Source: Takifugu bimaculatus (lineage: Eukaryota; Chordata; Actinopteri; Tetraodontiformes; Tetraodontidae). Taken from it: 64,000 nucleotides of DNA. Made by a program: the position numbers and the translations under genes. Below, one piece after another: positions 38,301 to 51,122 of the stretch. The stretch is taken from contig CP034977.1 in assembly GCA_004026145.2 (NCBI GenBank), positions 1,273,043 to 1,337,042 of the forward strand. Reading direction: 5' to 3'. The notes beneath the pieces were generated by a model that was given only the letters and a program-made list of their open reading frames with translations, was not told the DNA's origin and made no database searches. Every line of letters begins with the position of its first letter. Within the stretch, counting starts at the first letter, position 1.

Positions 38301-41300
38301 CCCAACAGCAGCTGTCCTCGCCCGGGGTCGACATGGGCCCCTTCCTTGGACCAGAAGGCCTGACCCCGGAACAGATGGTGTGGAGGAAACTCCAAGAGGA
38401 ATTCTACCTAGAGAAGAGACGACACCAGGAAATGCAAGTGCACAAACACCCCCAGCACTTCAGAATGATGTCGGAGATGAACATGCACGGGGGCGCTATG
38501 ATGATGAGAGGCCCCCCTCCTCCCTATCACAGTAAACCTGGAGAGCAGCAGTGGGGTCCTGCCAATATGATGGGAGGGGGGATGAGTGGCAATGCACAGA
38601 TGATGAGCATGCAGCAAGAGGGACCCCCAAGGTTCCTCGGACAGATGCAGAGGGGAGCGCTCGGAAGACGTGGATTTCCTGGCGCAGGGGGGGAGTTATC
38701 GATGGAGTGTCCCGGACCGCAAAAGATCGCGAGGCCAGGAATGATTTGGCTGGATGATATTCCAAACAACGTCGGCGGTGGGGGGCGCTTTCATGGCTAT
38801 CCCGGTGGGCCGGAGCATTTCCAGGGTGACCCGGAACAGGCGTTAACTCAAGAAGAAATGTTTTGCCTGATGCAGAAGCGGGAGATGCAGGGGCTCCCCA
38901 GGCTGGAACTCGACAGATTAGCGAAACTGCAGCAACACGGCAACTTTGACCCGAAGGTTCCGGGTAACGCGGGAGAGCCACACTTCTCTCACTTGGTCAT
39001 GGGTCAGAGCCATCCCTCCGCTCATCCCTCCGTGGGCTTTACTGGCTCGCAGCAGATGATGCCCTCTCCGGGGGGGGGGCATCCGAGGAGAGACTTGGTA
39101 GAGTCTGTTCTGAGGAGCAATCTCACAATAAACCCACAGATGAATGTTCAGCAGCAGCAAATGTCCCAGAAGCTGCGAGAAGGTCCTGGAGGCAGTGGAC
39201 CTCTGGGTGAAATGTTCAGCCACGCAGAGATTTCCCAGATTAAGGCCGCGCAGAACGCAAGAGGGAACCGACTGATGGTGTCTGGACCTGACGGCTGCTT
39301 CGATTTTCCCAACCAAGGCTTGTTTACTGGAGGACAGATGGAGCGGACCCATCTTCACCAATCCGGCCCTGGAATGTTTCGAGCCGAGCAGCAAAGTCCT
39401 CATCAAAAAGGAGCCACGTCCCGGCTTTGTCATCTGTCCATGGCTGGACGGCTGAGTGCTGCAGACCTCAGTCCCAGACATCGCTCTGACCCGTCTCTTA
39501 GCATCGACCTCCTGACCTCACCGTCCATGCCTCCCCCCCATCAGCTGAAGTCCCCGTCCCTCAACCAGGAACCTTCTCCTTGTCTCGCTTCTCCCTCTGT
39601 CCCTGGGTTGAAGTCTCCTGCTCAGGTCCCCTCTGCAGGGCCTCAGCCTCCTCCTCCTCCTGCTTCGGGTGCAGGTACTCCTTCCTCTTCATCCATAAAG
39701 TCCCCCCAGATGCCAGGTTCTTCCACCCTTGTACTGCACTCTCCATCGGCCTCTCCCGGTCATCTCAAGTCCCCAGCTGTGACCATGGGTTCTCCAGGGT
39801 GGGCATCACCTAAAACCGCTCTCTCAAGTCCAGCCGGGCCAACTAGCGGTAAGCTACTGGGCAATGGAGGAAGTTTTTCCACTGAGAATCACGTCACCTT
39901 TAACAGGATTTTCTTGTTGCGTTATAACAACATCACTCTTTGTGTGTGTGTGTTTTTTTCTTTTGCAGGCCAGTCCCTCCCTCCCAGGAGTTCCAGCTCT
40001 ACCCCCATTAGCCAGCCAGGATCTATGAATCCATTTACTTCTTCCCCTAATTCTCTTCCTCCTCCAAACCCCTTGTCTCTCATGTCTCAGATGTCCAAGT
40101 ATGCCATACCCAGTTCCACGCCTCTCTATCACGACGCAGTTAAAACTATCGCCTCCTCTGATGACGAGATGCTGCCAGAGCAGCCTCTGCTAGCTGGCGT
40201 CAACGTCGGAGGTAGGAAAACCGGAGCGCCAGCGCCATTCAGTCGATAAAAACCTCACATCTATGTGTTTTTGTGTTTCCAGGAACTATGGGGAACCCAC
40301 AGAGCTCCCAGGTGGGCCCACACAGTGACCCCCAAAGCCCCATGGGTATCCGGCAAAGTCAGCAGCACCTGTCCCACGAGCCCTCAGGACCTGCACTCCC
40401 CTCCCCAAATCACATGGGAATGGTAGCCATGAATCCCTCCATTATGGGGGAGGGAAAACCTGAAGGGATGGGGCCCTGTCACGTTTCGCCCGTACCCCAC
40501 AGCCAGGTGGCGGGCTTCCCTCGCATCCAGCAGCCTCCTCACGGGCCTGTGCACTCGCCGATCGGCAGAATGCCGCAGAATTTCCCTCAGCCCGACGAGG
40601 ATAACGTGCCGGCCCAGCACCTGCACCTGCTCAGCAAGCCCCATCCCGCCCAGCGCCCGCCTCATCGCCCCGAATCCTTCGCTCCTTTGCCCCTGCAGGA
40701 CGGCCCCGACCTCAGTGAGGTCATACGGCCGTCTCACACCGGGATCCCCGAGTTCGACCTCTCGCGCATCATTCCCTCCGATAAGCCCAGCAGCACCCTT
40801 CAGTACTTCCCAAAGAGCGAGCCTCATCCGAACCCACACCGGGGACCGGCGTCCCAGCAGCCTGCTCCACAGCACCTTCTGAAGCAGATGTCCTCTGGCC
40901 CCGCCCACGTGAGCGTCACCTCATCCAATCCCCATTTGGCGAACTTGCAGAACATGATGGCCGAACAGCAGCTGCCGACTCACCCGGCCCACGTCGGGAT
41001 GCGTCCCACTTTGGGCATTCCTCAGATGGGCTCCAGGAATGTGGCTCCTTGTGGGGGCCCCATGTGTCCGCCCGGATACATGATGGGGAGGACAGGTCTG
41101 GCACCCCAGCAGCAGCAGCAAGCTTTGATGGCAAACAACTTCCTCCACCACCCGCCTGGTCCGTACCCGGGCATGATGTCCTCCCAGCAGCCCCCCCACC
41201 CCCTGATGGGGCAGCAGAACATGGCGATGATGCAGGCTAAACAGCGGAGCATGTCCATTCCCGGGGACCATTTTGGCTCGGAGGATCCTCTGATATCCCC

Positions 41301-41433
41301 TCAGGGGCTCATGATGGCCCCCCCCCACCCGCAGGCTGGCATGGTGGGTGCCCACCCGCTCAGACAGCGCGGCCTCTCTCTGGACAGTCCGGTGGGCTAC
41401 GGGCCGGGAGGGATGGCCAATATGCCCTTTTGA
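35304..41433 (+). CDS. bcl9l: B-cell CLL/lymphoma 9-like (BCL9L), Wnt co-activator
   Basis: Nuclear adaptor linking beta-catenin to Pygopus (family knowledge). Coding exons: 35304-35625, 36703-36826, 37134-37284, 37394-37478, 37652-39848, 39969-40211, 40283-41433. About 1423 aa once one extra base in exon 2 is discounted (human is about 1500). Start: MHTDNKLTNHGK matches the conserved MHPENKLTNHGK; the acceptor at 35228 precedes it. Visible: a basic RSKRRCVLEKKQPYSGDEW block (exon 2), HD1 for Pygopus binding (QLVYVFTTSLANRAAEA, exons 3-4), HD2 for beta-catenin binding (LSKEQLERRERSLQTLRDLE, about residues 326-350), HD3 (LTPEQMVWRKLQEEFYLEKR), Pro/Ser/Gln-rich low-complexity sequence, and the C-terminal IPEFDLSRIIPSDKPSSTLQ and HPLRQRGLSLDS motifs. 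BCL9L rather than BCL9, from the N-terminus, exon 2 and C-terminus. Read as given, exon 2 shifts frame near 36777 and meets TGA at 36783, before HD1. Confidence 0.94.
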
Positions 41434-41802
41434 GCGTCGGTCACGGACTTCACGTTTAGTTGAATTAAAAATGATTTAAACTATTTAAAAGGCAGCGAGA
41501 GACGCTTAAAGGATCCGAACCTATTTTCTATTGTGAGATATGTACAGCATATTTGAAAAGTGTGTGTATTTGTGGGAACCGTGTGGCATTCGCTGCCTCA
41601 GCTATGAAGTGTGTGTGTGAGTGTGTGTGTGTGTGTTAAAGGCTGTATATGAGCTGCTCTTGTGACTGTCTGAAGCTGCTTCGTTGAACTGTGTTTTCAT
41701 AGAAGTCTAAAATTATACTCATAAATGTGATTCTCAATATCGTGGCGTGATGTCATTGATGATCCTGAAAGCGTCGGTTTTATACGTCAAATCTTTAATA
41801 AA
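41434..41802 (+). other. bcl9l: bcl9l 3' UTR
   Basis: Runs from the stop at 41431-41433 to the AATAAA at 41797-41802. It includes a short GT run at about 41609-41636. Confidence 0.55.
41794..41802. terminator. Overlapping poly(A) signals on both strands
   Basis: The plus strand reads AATAAA at 41797-41802 (for bcl9l, 364 bases past its stop). The minus strand reads ATTAAA at 41799-41794 (for cxcr5, about 108 bases past its stop). The same nine bases could end both convergent transcripts. Confidence 0.55.
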
Positions 41803-41906
41803 TTCGGTTCCAGCGAGGCCAGAATGCTCAAACGTGATGAATGTAGTTGTCACATCTGTATCAACCTGAAGATCTGATTAAAAGCATCCATATTTACTGC
41901 TGCCTC

Positions 41907-43738
41907 TCATTGGTAAAGTCTGTGTCGGACGGTGGACGTGGACGTGGCTTCCGAGCAGGACGTCCCGTTCTGGACTCCGCTCAGCGGGGGGCAGACGCGG
42001 CCGCAGCCCGCCTTGGACAGCAGGCGGAGCAGCTCCCGGCGGAAGCGCACGCCGACGAAGGCGTAGAGGAACGGGTTGAGGCAGCAGTGGGAGAAGCCCA
42101 GACTCTTGGTCACCACCAGAGCCGCTTGCAGGAGGAGGACGGACTCGCAGCTCCTGGACGGGTCGGTGCTCAGGTTGTCCCTGGTCTGCAGGACCGAGGC
42201 CACGTTGTAGGGCAACCAGCAGACGCAGAAGACCAGGGTGATGAGCAGAGCCAGCTTGATGGCGCCCAGCTGCGTTTGGCCCCTGGCGCTCTTGAGCAGG
42301 GTCCCGACCACGGCGGCGTAGCAGCTTCCCATGATGGCCAGCGGCAGGAAGAAGCACACGTGCTCCAGGACCCTCATGGTCATGGCCCAGTTGTTGGCGT
42401 GGATGCCGTAGTCGTCGAAGGAGCAGAGAGGCGGGAGGAGTTGCCGTCCCCCGTCACGGTGAGGAACACCAGATTGGGCGCCGATATAGGCCAGGCAGAC
42501 CATCCACAACGCCGTGCACGTCAGGTGCACCGTCCTGCGCCGCTGACGCTGCAGGCTGGCGACGGCGTGCACGATGGCCAGGTAGCGATCGACGCTGATG
42601 CACGCCAGCAGGAAGCTGCCGCACAGCAGGTTGAGCTGCCTCGCCAGGCCCACCAGCTTGCAGAGGAATTCTCCGAATATCCAACCGGTGGCGTTCTCCA
42701 GGATGCTGAAGGGGAAGGTGGCGAGGAGCAGCAGGTCGCTGACGGCCAGGTGGAGCAGGTAGACCTCGCTGACGCGCAGGAGGCGCCAGCGGCTCAGGAG
42801 GACCGTCACCATCAGGCCGTTCCCCAGCACGCCCAGCAGGAGGAGGCAGCTGTAGAAGAGGCCCTCAAAGGTGGCCCTGAAGCTCTGCAGGCTGCCGGCG
42901 TCGTCGCCGCAGTAGCTCAGGTTGTCTCTGGGGTAAATGTAGTCGGGCTCCCCGGTGGCTGCGTCCCGGAGCTGCACAAGAGACAGAAAAGTCAAGTTCT
43001 GCACCGCTGCTCGGGCACGGCGGCCGCCATTTGGATCCGCTTTGATGAGCAACAGCGATTAAAACAACGGAGCAATTTTAATAAACTCCTCATGCATCTT
43101 AAATTATTTTATCCCCTGAATTCAAATGTGGGATTCAAAGACAGAGGAGTTGTCTGGCCACGCGATGGCGTACGCGAGTGGCACAACTTCAAAGCAAAGT
43201 AGCTGAAGCATCAAAGCAACTGAGAATAAGTTTCAAATAGAAAAGGGTGGGGGAATAATTTCAGATTTTAAAGTGCAGGGGTGCCGTAATGCGCGCTGCA
43301 GGCAGAATGAAGCTCACATCTCCACATCTGGCACAAATGGCATGTTTGGCTCAACTCGTCGTCCTTCTCCAACTTGTTTCAGAATAATAAAAAGAGACCC
43401 AAGGTAGTTTTCTCTGTCAACTGGACTGGGTTTCTTCTCTTGAAGACGTTTCGCCTTCTATCCAGAAGGCTTCTGAAGAAGCCTGAAGAGAAGAAACCCG
43501 TCTTCAAGAGAAGAAACCCAGTCCAGTTGACAGAGAAAACTACCTTGGATACAATGACCTGGATGACTGAGAATTTACACAGACAATAAAAAGAGACTTG
43601 TTCAAGACTTGGGCCGCATCTTTTTGCGCGAATGCAGCTGAAAGTTTGGGCACCAACATTAAGAAAAGAAGTGTTTAAAATCAGATACACCAGGAAATAA
43701 CTTCTTACCTCAAAGTCTGAAACTCGGAATACCTCCAT
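41907..43738 (-). CDS. cxcr5: C-X-C chemokine receptor type 5 (CXCR5)
   Basis: Class A GPCR for CXCL13 that guides B and follicular T cells (family knowledge). Two coding exons on the minus strand: 43738-43709 (MEVFRVSDFE) and 42971-41907, giving 364 aa in phase 0. A ten-codon first exon plus one large exon fits chemokine receptors of this type. Visible: an acidic/Tyr N-terminus (DYIYPRDNLSYC), TM1 with GNGLMVTVLL, TM2 LHLAVSDLLLL, TM3 with SVDRYLAIVHA (DRY box), TM6 CWLPYN, TM7 HCCLNPFLYAFVGVRF (NPxxY-like), and a Cys/Ser-rich tail. The place between bcl9l and ddx6, and the orientation, match human CXCR5. Odd: between about 42488 and 42429 the open frame does not look like a receptor, whereas the neighbouring frame gives ISAPNLVFLTVTGDGNSSR, a good TM4 end and ECL2 with a glycosylation site. 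The frame then returns to LCSFDDYG. Confidence 0.9.
42972..43708 (-). other. cxcr5: cxcr5 intron 1
   Basis: Bounded by a GTAAGA donor next to 43709 and a TTGTGCAG acceptor next to 42971. It carries the perfect inverted repeat at 43401-43546. Confidence 0.75.
43401..43546. repeat. Perfect 48-bp inverted repeat (foldback/MITE-like)
   Basis: Arms 43401-43448 and 43499-43546 are exact reverse complements over 48 bases, around a 50-base loop that holds two smaller nested palindromes (GCCTTCT...AGAAGGC and GGCTTC...GAAGCC). The motif CTTCAAGAGAAGAAACCCAG with an inner GAAGGC...GCCTTC unit recalls repeats common in teleost genomes. It is probably a non-autonomous interspersed element in the cxcr5 intron. 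Target-site duplications were not clear. Confidence 0.8.
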
Positions 43739-43880
43739 GCTGTAATCCGACTCGATAGACTGTATTTTAATGGCAAATCTGCAAATGTCTCAATCCTCTT
43801 TTTGCAGCTGTCTGTTTCTGGGTGGAGATTCTTGAGACTTAATGAAGTCAGAACAGACCAAAACTTTATGCCTGGCTGCT

Positions 43881-43888
43881 ATGCAAAT
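43881..43888. promoter_or_regulatory. cxcr5: Octamer (Oct factor) site ATGCAAAT upstream of cxcr5
   Basis: A perfect ATGCAAAT lies about 145 bases upstream of the cxcr5 start codon, between cxcr5 and the divergent ddx6. The mammalian CXCR5 promoter is known to depend on Oct-2 with its co-activator Bob1 and on NF-kappaB. The match is seen; its function is inferred. Confidence 0.45.
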
Positions 43889-44139
43889 CAGCACTCCAGA
43901 TTTTCACCACCAAAACACTGATTTTGATTTTGATTCTGATAATGCTGCAGATTTGGATGAATTTGACGGTGACAACAGATGATTTTATATAGATCACAAA
44001 TACGCGCCGGCGGCTTTGGAAATATGCGGATTTTTTTAGTTGATTTTTTTGCTTGCCACCCCCCGGTAGGTGCATTTATTTTGCACCGTTTAGGGCCGAA
44101 GGTGGTGAGGAGAAAACATTGATTTAAAATGAAATCAGG

Positions 44140-44262
44140 TGATTCGCCTGCTGGAGGTGGGCTCAAATACGAGCGGAAGCCATCTTGGACGTTTGGTTGA
44201 CGAGGCTCGTAATCTGCTAAGAATCGGTGTATGTTAGAATCAGCACTTTTTGGGGTTTCAAG
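44140..44262 (+). promoter_or_regulatory. ddx6: Probable ddx6 promoter / non-coding first exon
   Basis: A YY1-like GCCATCTTGG at 44179-44188, common near start sites of housekeeping genes, is followed by a donor-like CAAG|GTAAAT at about 44262. The next ddx6 exon begins at a TTTCAG acceptor near 44980, so a 5' exon is required and this is the best candidate. It lies about 400 bases from the cxcr5 ATG, head to head. Confidence 0.45.
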
Positions 44263-44979
44263 GTAAATACGTGCGCGCTGGGGCCGCTTCTGTCGACGGC
44301 TCTTTCTCAACGGGATGTCTCATTTTCCGTTTGCGACGTTGCCTTTTTCCATTTATGCGTGATTTCACTATTGTTAGCGGGGTTTTGTTAGCCTGTTAGC
44401 GGACCTGACACGGCATTTGCTAGTCTATTTGCAGCCACTAGCCGCAGTTTTCTTACACCTATTTGTAAGGACGGTGATAATAATAACATGGGAAAATACG
44501 GTTTTACCAGCTCTATCATTTATCGGCCAATTTAAATTTGCTCCAAACTGGTTAAATCGGTATTGGCCATCTCAAATGTAACACAAGCGTTCATGTGCTA
44601 GTTAGCCAGATGTCGGCGACAAGCACGGAGTTGTTTTGCTTCGTAGTTACTTCAAATAAAGTCGAAAATTCGCCGTGTTATGTTGTACATTTGGGAATTA
44701 CTTTTCATCGACCATTCAGCAACACGGCCTAGGTAATTGTAGATAAAATTGTCACGCTGAGTTGACGTTTAGGCTTCTGCGTCAACAACGCTTTTAACGT
44801 CTCACTCCGCTGTTGTGTTGGCTAACTTTTGACGCCAGGCCTGCCGTGTTAATGATTGGTTCCGGCTTGTTGCTAAATGACACAGCGGAGTTCCTTTAGC
44901 GGCTCCAAGTTAACAATTGTAAGTTGTCATTGTATTTGTCGGAGTGGTTGTTTCTAACTGTGAACATTGTTCCTTTCAG

Positions 44980-45332
44980 GATCGGAAGAAACAGCGGCTC
45001 TGCTATGCTACACAAGGCTGCTAGCTAAACAGTCGGACAGTGCTTGAACGCTAGCGTAGCCTTCCTGGTGTGGGGCTTTCAGAAAGAAACAACAACTTGT
45101 ACAATACAGCTATATTTACTAGTAATTCTAAAATCTGTGCTCATAGAGGTGTCTAATTTGTTATTTTGAAGAAGTCTAATACAAGAGATTTGAAATTAAA
45201 TCTGGATATTTATTGAGAGATACGTTTTAAGTGAAGGACAATCTTTGAGTTCCGAGTAGTCCAAGAGACGTGGACTCGCTTTATCCAATTCCTGGGAGGA
45301 GTGTTAACGTTAAAGGTACAGAAAGACTAAAT
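44980..45332 (+). other. ddx6: ddx6 5' UTR part of the first coding exon
   Basis: Acceptor CCTTTCAG ends at about 44979. The ATG is at 45333. The open frame extends upstream in phase from 45270, but the conserved protein begins at MSTARTENPVI. Confidence 0.6.
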
Positions 45333-47932
<2,600 letters not shown>

Positions 47933-50900
47933 GCCAGTGAGTAACCCCGCACGGCACCGCGGCCTCGGCGAGCTGGCGCTAACGGCGACGCTCTTCTCCC
48001 CGCAGATCAGTCCATCCTCGTTCCCCTCCGTTCCTTCTCCCACCCCCTGTCTTGGAGTTTTTTTTTTTTTTATGTACAGTTTCCGTCTTCCTCATTTGGA
48101 CGCCACCATAAGGAATGTGTGTTTTGATGGACTTCTCTTCACGCGGCGAGGGCTCGGCCGCGTTCCCCACGCTCTGAAGACACAAGCACTGGGAGGAAAG
48201 CACGGGACCGAGGATAGTGCACAACCTGAGCAGCGCACGGCCAGAACCTACAGACCAAAGGATGACGCCCTCCTTTCTCCACCCGTTATTTTAGGAGTTT
48301 CTATCAAGTGCCTTAACAAGCAGTTCTTTCCTCTCCGTAATAACTTCATCTCCCATCTCAGTTCACACCGCAGCCGTGATTAAATCCATCTCATCTGTTC
48401 GGTCCCGTCACATAAAATGATTCCCAACTTATTTTTATTTTTTTATTATTTTTTTTGTGGTGGTGGGGTGGGGGGGGGTCATCTGTTCCACAAGTCGTCG
48501 ATCAGGAGTGAGCAGGGTCTGGAGGACCTTCCCTGGCTCTTCTGCTCGTCTGTCTGGCTGAACGAGGACACACTTGGATTTTCCACGGACAGAGATGCTG
48601 GATTCATTTGTTTTTCCAAGAGCCGGCCAGACGCAGAAGCCTGCGCTCTAAAGACCCAGAACCTTTCCTCCGTCTTCAGCCTTCAAACACTAAAAGCGAG
48701 CGTGCGGCCTGTCGGTGCGAGTCCTGAGGACTTTTCTCGGTGAAATGTACTTGTAAACACTTTTTGTTCCCCCCTTTGTCCCGCGTTTCACTCCCCTGGG
48801 TGGCCATACTCACTTCTGAGACGTGCGGCCCGTGGCTGGGCCGCCCCTCACACCTTGTGTATATAGCTTCATTTTAAGATTGTTTTAAACAAGTTCTAAA
48901 GGCTGGCTGACAACAAAATTAGTTCCCCTCTTCTCTCGTTAGCACTGGAGACTGTTTCCCTGGTAGCCAGTCGGATCTGCAATATTGGCCTGTGAATTTA
49001 TTTATAATTTTAGAAATTGCAGAATTTACCGTCATCGAAAGAAAATCCGAAGAGTTGAAATGATCTTGTGCATGAATTGTTTTTTGTTTGTTTTTTTTTG
49101 TTTTCTCTTGGAGGCGGAACGCGGCGCCGCTTTTTTCCGGCCCCTCCGAGTTGGTCCGTGCAATTCTTCCACGCTGCACTTCAAGGTTTAACCCGCTGCC
49201 CATATTCTGCTCCCACCAGTGTTAACAAGTGTTCGGTCTTCGTTCAGCTCGGCCAGCGGAGTCGCCGACCCGTCACCAGCCTTAACTTGTCAAATTGACT
49301 CCCGAGAAACTCGTCTAGACCTTTTTTAAAAACGAGCGTCGTTGCTGGAAGAGAAAGGCTCATCCTATTATGTAGTAGTGCTACGCGCTGCAGTGCAGCC
49401 CAATTGGCAGTTTCTTTTCTTTTGTGTTTTTTACGGGGGGGGGGGTAATGGCCTGTTACGCCTGTGCCCTCGAGCACGGCTCCACCATCTCCCAAATGTC
49501 CCAGAATCTTTTTCCAATCCCCCTTTAGAACGTCAGCCAATTGCATCAATATCTGACCTAAAATGTAGCAAGAGCTCAATCTGCGTATGCTAACGTGACC
49601 GACGCCATGGAAACGGGCCGGGCCGAGACTGGTTCACGCAATAACACTGAGCGCACGGCTTCTTGTGAGCATGGAAACCAAACAGGCATTTTAGGTGGTG
49701 GTGGGGGGGGGTGATAAGAGGTGAAAGTGCTTGTCTGAACCAGAGGTGCAGCTCAGGCTGCCGAGCTTTTGGCTCGTTTCTCTGCCCTTCGTTGCTTTGG
49801 ATATTTGGGGTTTTCGGTAATGTAATTTTTGCAGTTTTGTGCAACCAAACCTTATCTTGCAGTAAGGTCTCTGAACCACGTGGGGGGGGGGTGTAACCAT
49901 CTTCCCCACGTCATGGCGAGATGCTCTCCTGACCGTTCCCACCGCTGAGAATCGCCGCATCATTAGTTGAATCCAGTCACCCGCGTTTCTCACGGTGGGA
50001 ACCGGGATCCCCGTTCTCCCGCCTGCTGCACGGCCCCCCGGGAACTTGCACTTAGAATTCGACTCATTCGTGATGGGGGAGGGTTTGAAAAGATCCAAAT
50101 TTCAGCGGGAGGCGGTTGAACGGGGACCCAGACGCACAGACGATCGGCAGCTGTCTGTTTCCTGTCGGCTCGGCTGCTGTAACCTCCTCAAAGTCGCCTT
50201 TGAGCTGCGTTACTGCCGCTGGATGCAAGCAGAACCTTTAAGACTGAGACAAGAGCATCTTGCCCCAGGTTGGGTCACAAATTGGGCTTTCTTTTTTTCT
50301 TTTTGGTGGTAAATTGTCTCATTCTTGAAGGTGAATTTAAATTTTGGGTGGGTGTTGAATTGGTTCTGTTGCTGCCCTGATGCATTTGATCTCTTATCCT
50401 AAAGCCCCGTCTTCCAGGGCCGCGACCCAACCGGGTTTTCTGAGCGCCCACCTGGCTCCCCACTCGCCTCCATGACAGCAGTTTTCCTGACCGGGAGGAC
50501 GGAAAACCCGGCTGGATCGCGGCTCCTCGAGGACTGGGTTTATACGACCGCACCGTTTTGGTGCACCATTTGGCCCTGTGGTCCGAGAGCCATTCTAACC
50601 CTTTGTGCCGATGCATCAGTGAATCCAGGGGGGAGGGGGCCCTCTGGGCATGACAAATTTGATCTCGACCAACTACTGTGGGAATTTGGTATTTGAAAAA
50701 AGAAGAAAAAAAAAAAGGTTGTAAGTTGCCCTTAAATTTGGAATTTTTGTTTTCTCAAGTGTTTGACACGACCTCATTTAAAAGTTTCCAAATTTAAGTG
50801 AGAATAAAAGTTTGAGTTCCATTTTATTTCCCAAAAAAATTGGTCTTTATTTAATTGGCCGTTATTTTCGGTGATGCTGATTTTACGACTCATTTGAGTT

Positions 50901-50947
50901 TGAAACCTGTCGGAATTGAACGGTTTTGGAGTTTTGTTGGAAATAAA
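47933..50947 (+). other. ddx6: ddx6 3' UTR with an intron just after the stop
   Basis: Four bases after the TGA a consensus donor (CCA|GTGAGT) begins a 69-base intron (47937-48005) ending in CCCCGCAG. About 2.9 kb of non-coding sequence follows, with T- and G-runs and poly(A) signals AATAAA at 50803-50808 and 50942-50947. A long UTR is typical of this gene. No other gene is visible here. Confidence 0.55.
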
Positions 50948-51006
50948 GCTCACTGAAATTTCTCCTGCATCAGCGCTTTTCCTTTGACCTCCCGCCGCTC
51001 CGACGG

Positions 51007-51049
51007 CCCCTCCCTCCCTCCCTCTCTCCCTCCCTCCCTCCCTCCCTCA
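51007..51049. repeat. (CCCT)n polypyrimidine tract in the treh upstream region
   Basis: CCCT units with one CTCT interruption. It ends 74 bases before the treh start codon and begins 60 bases after the last ddx6 poly(A) signal. Confidence 0.85.
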
Positions 51050-51122
51050 GCGCCACCCTTCAGCTCAGGTCTGTTTGGGACCTGGCGAACGCTCCTGTAC
51101 TCTGGAGTCGCCTTTGGTCCAA

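Noticed and set aside
41847..43202. A 451-codon plus-strand open frame
   Set aside because: It is the antisense shadow of the GC-rich cxcr5 coding exon.
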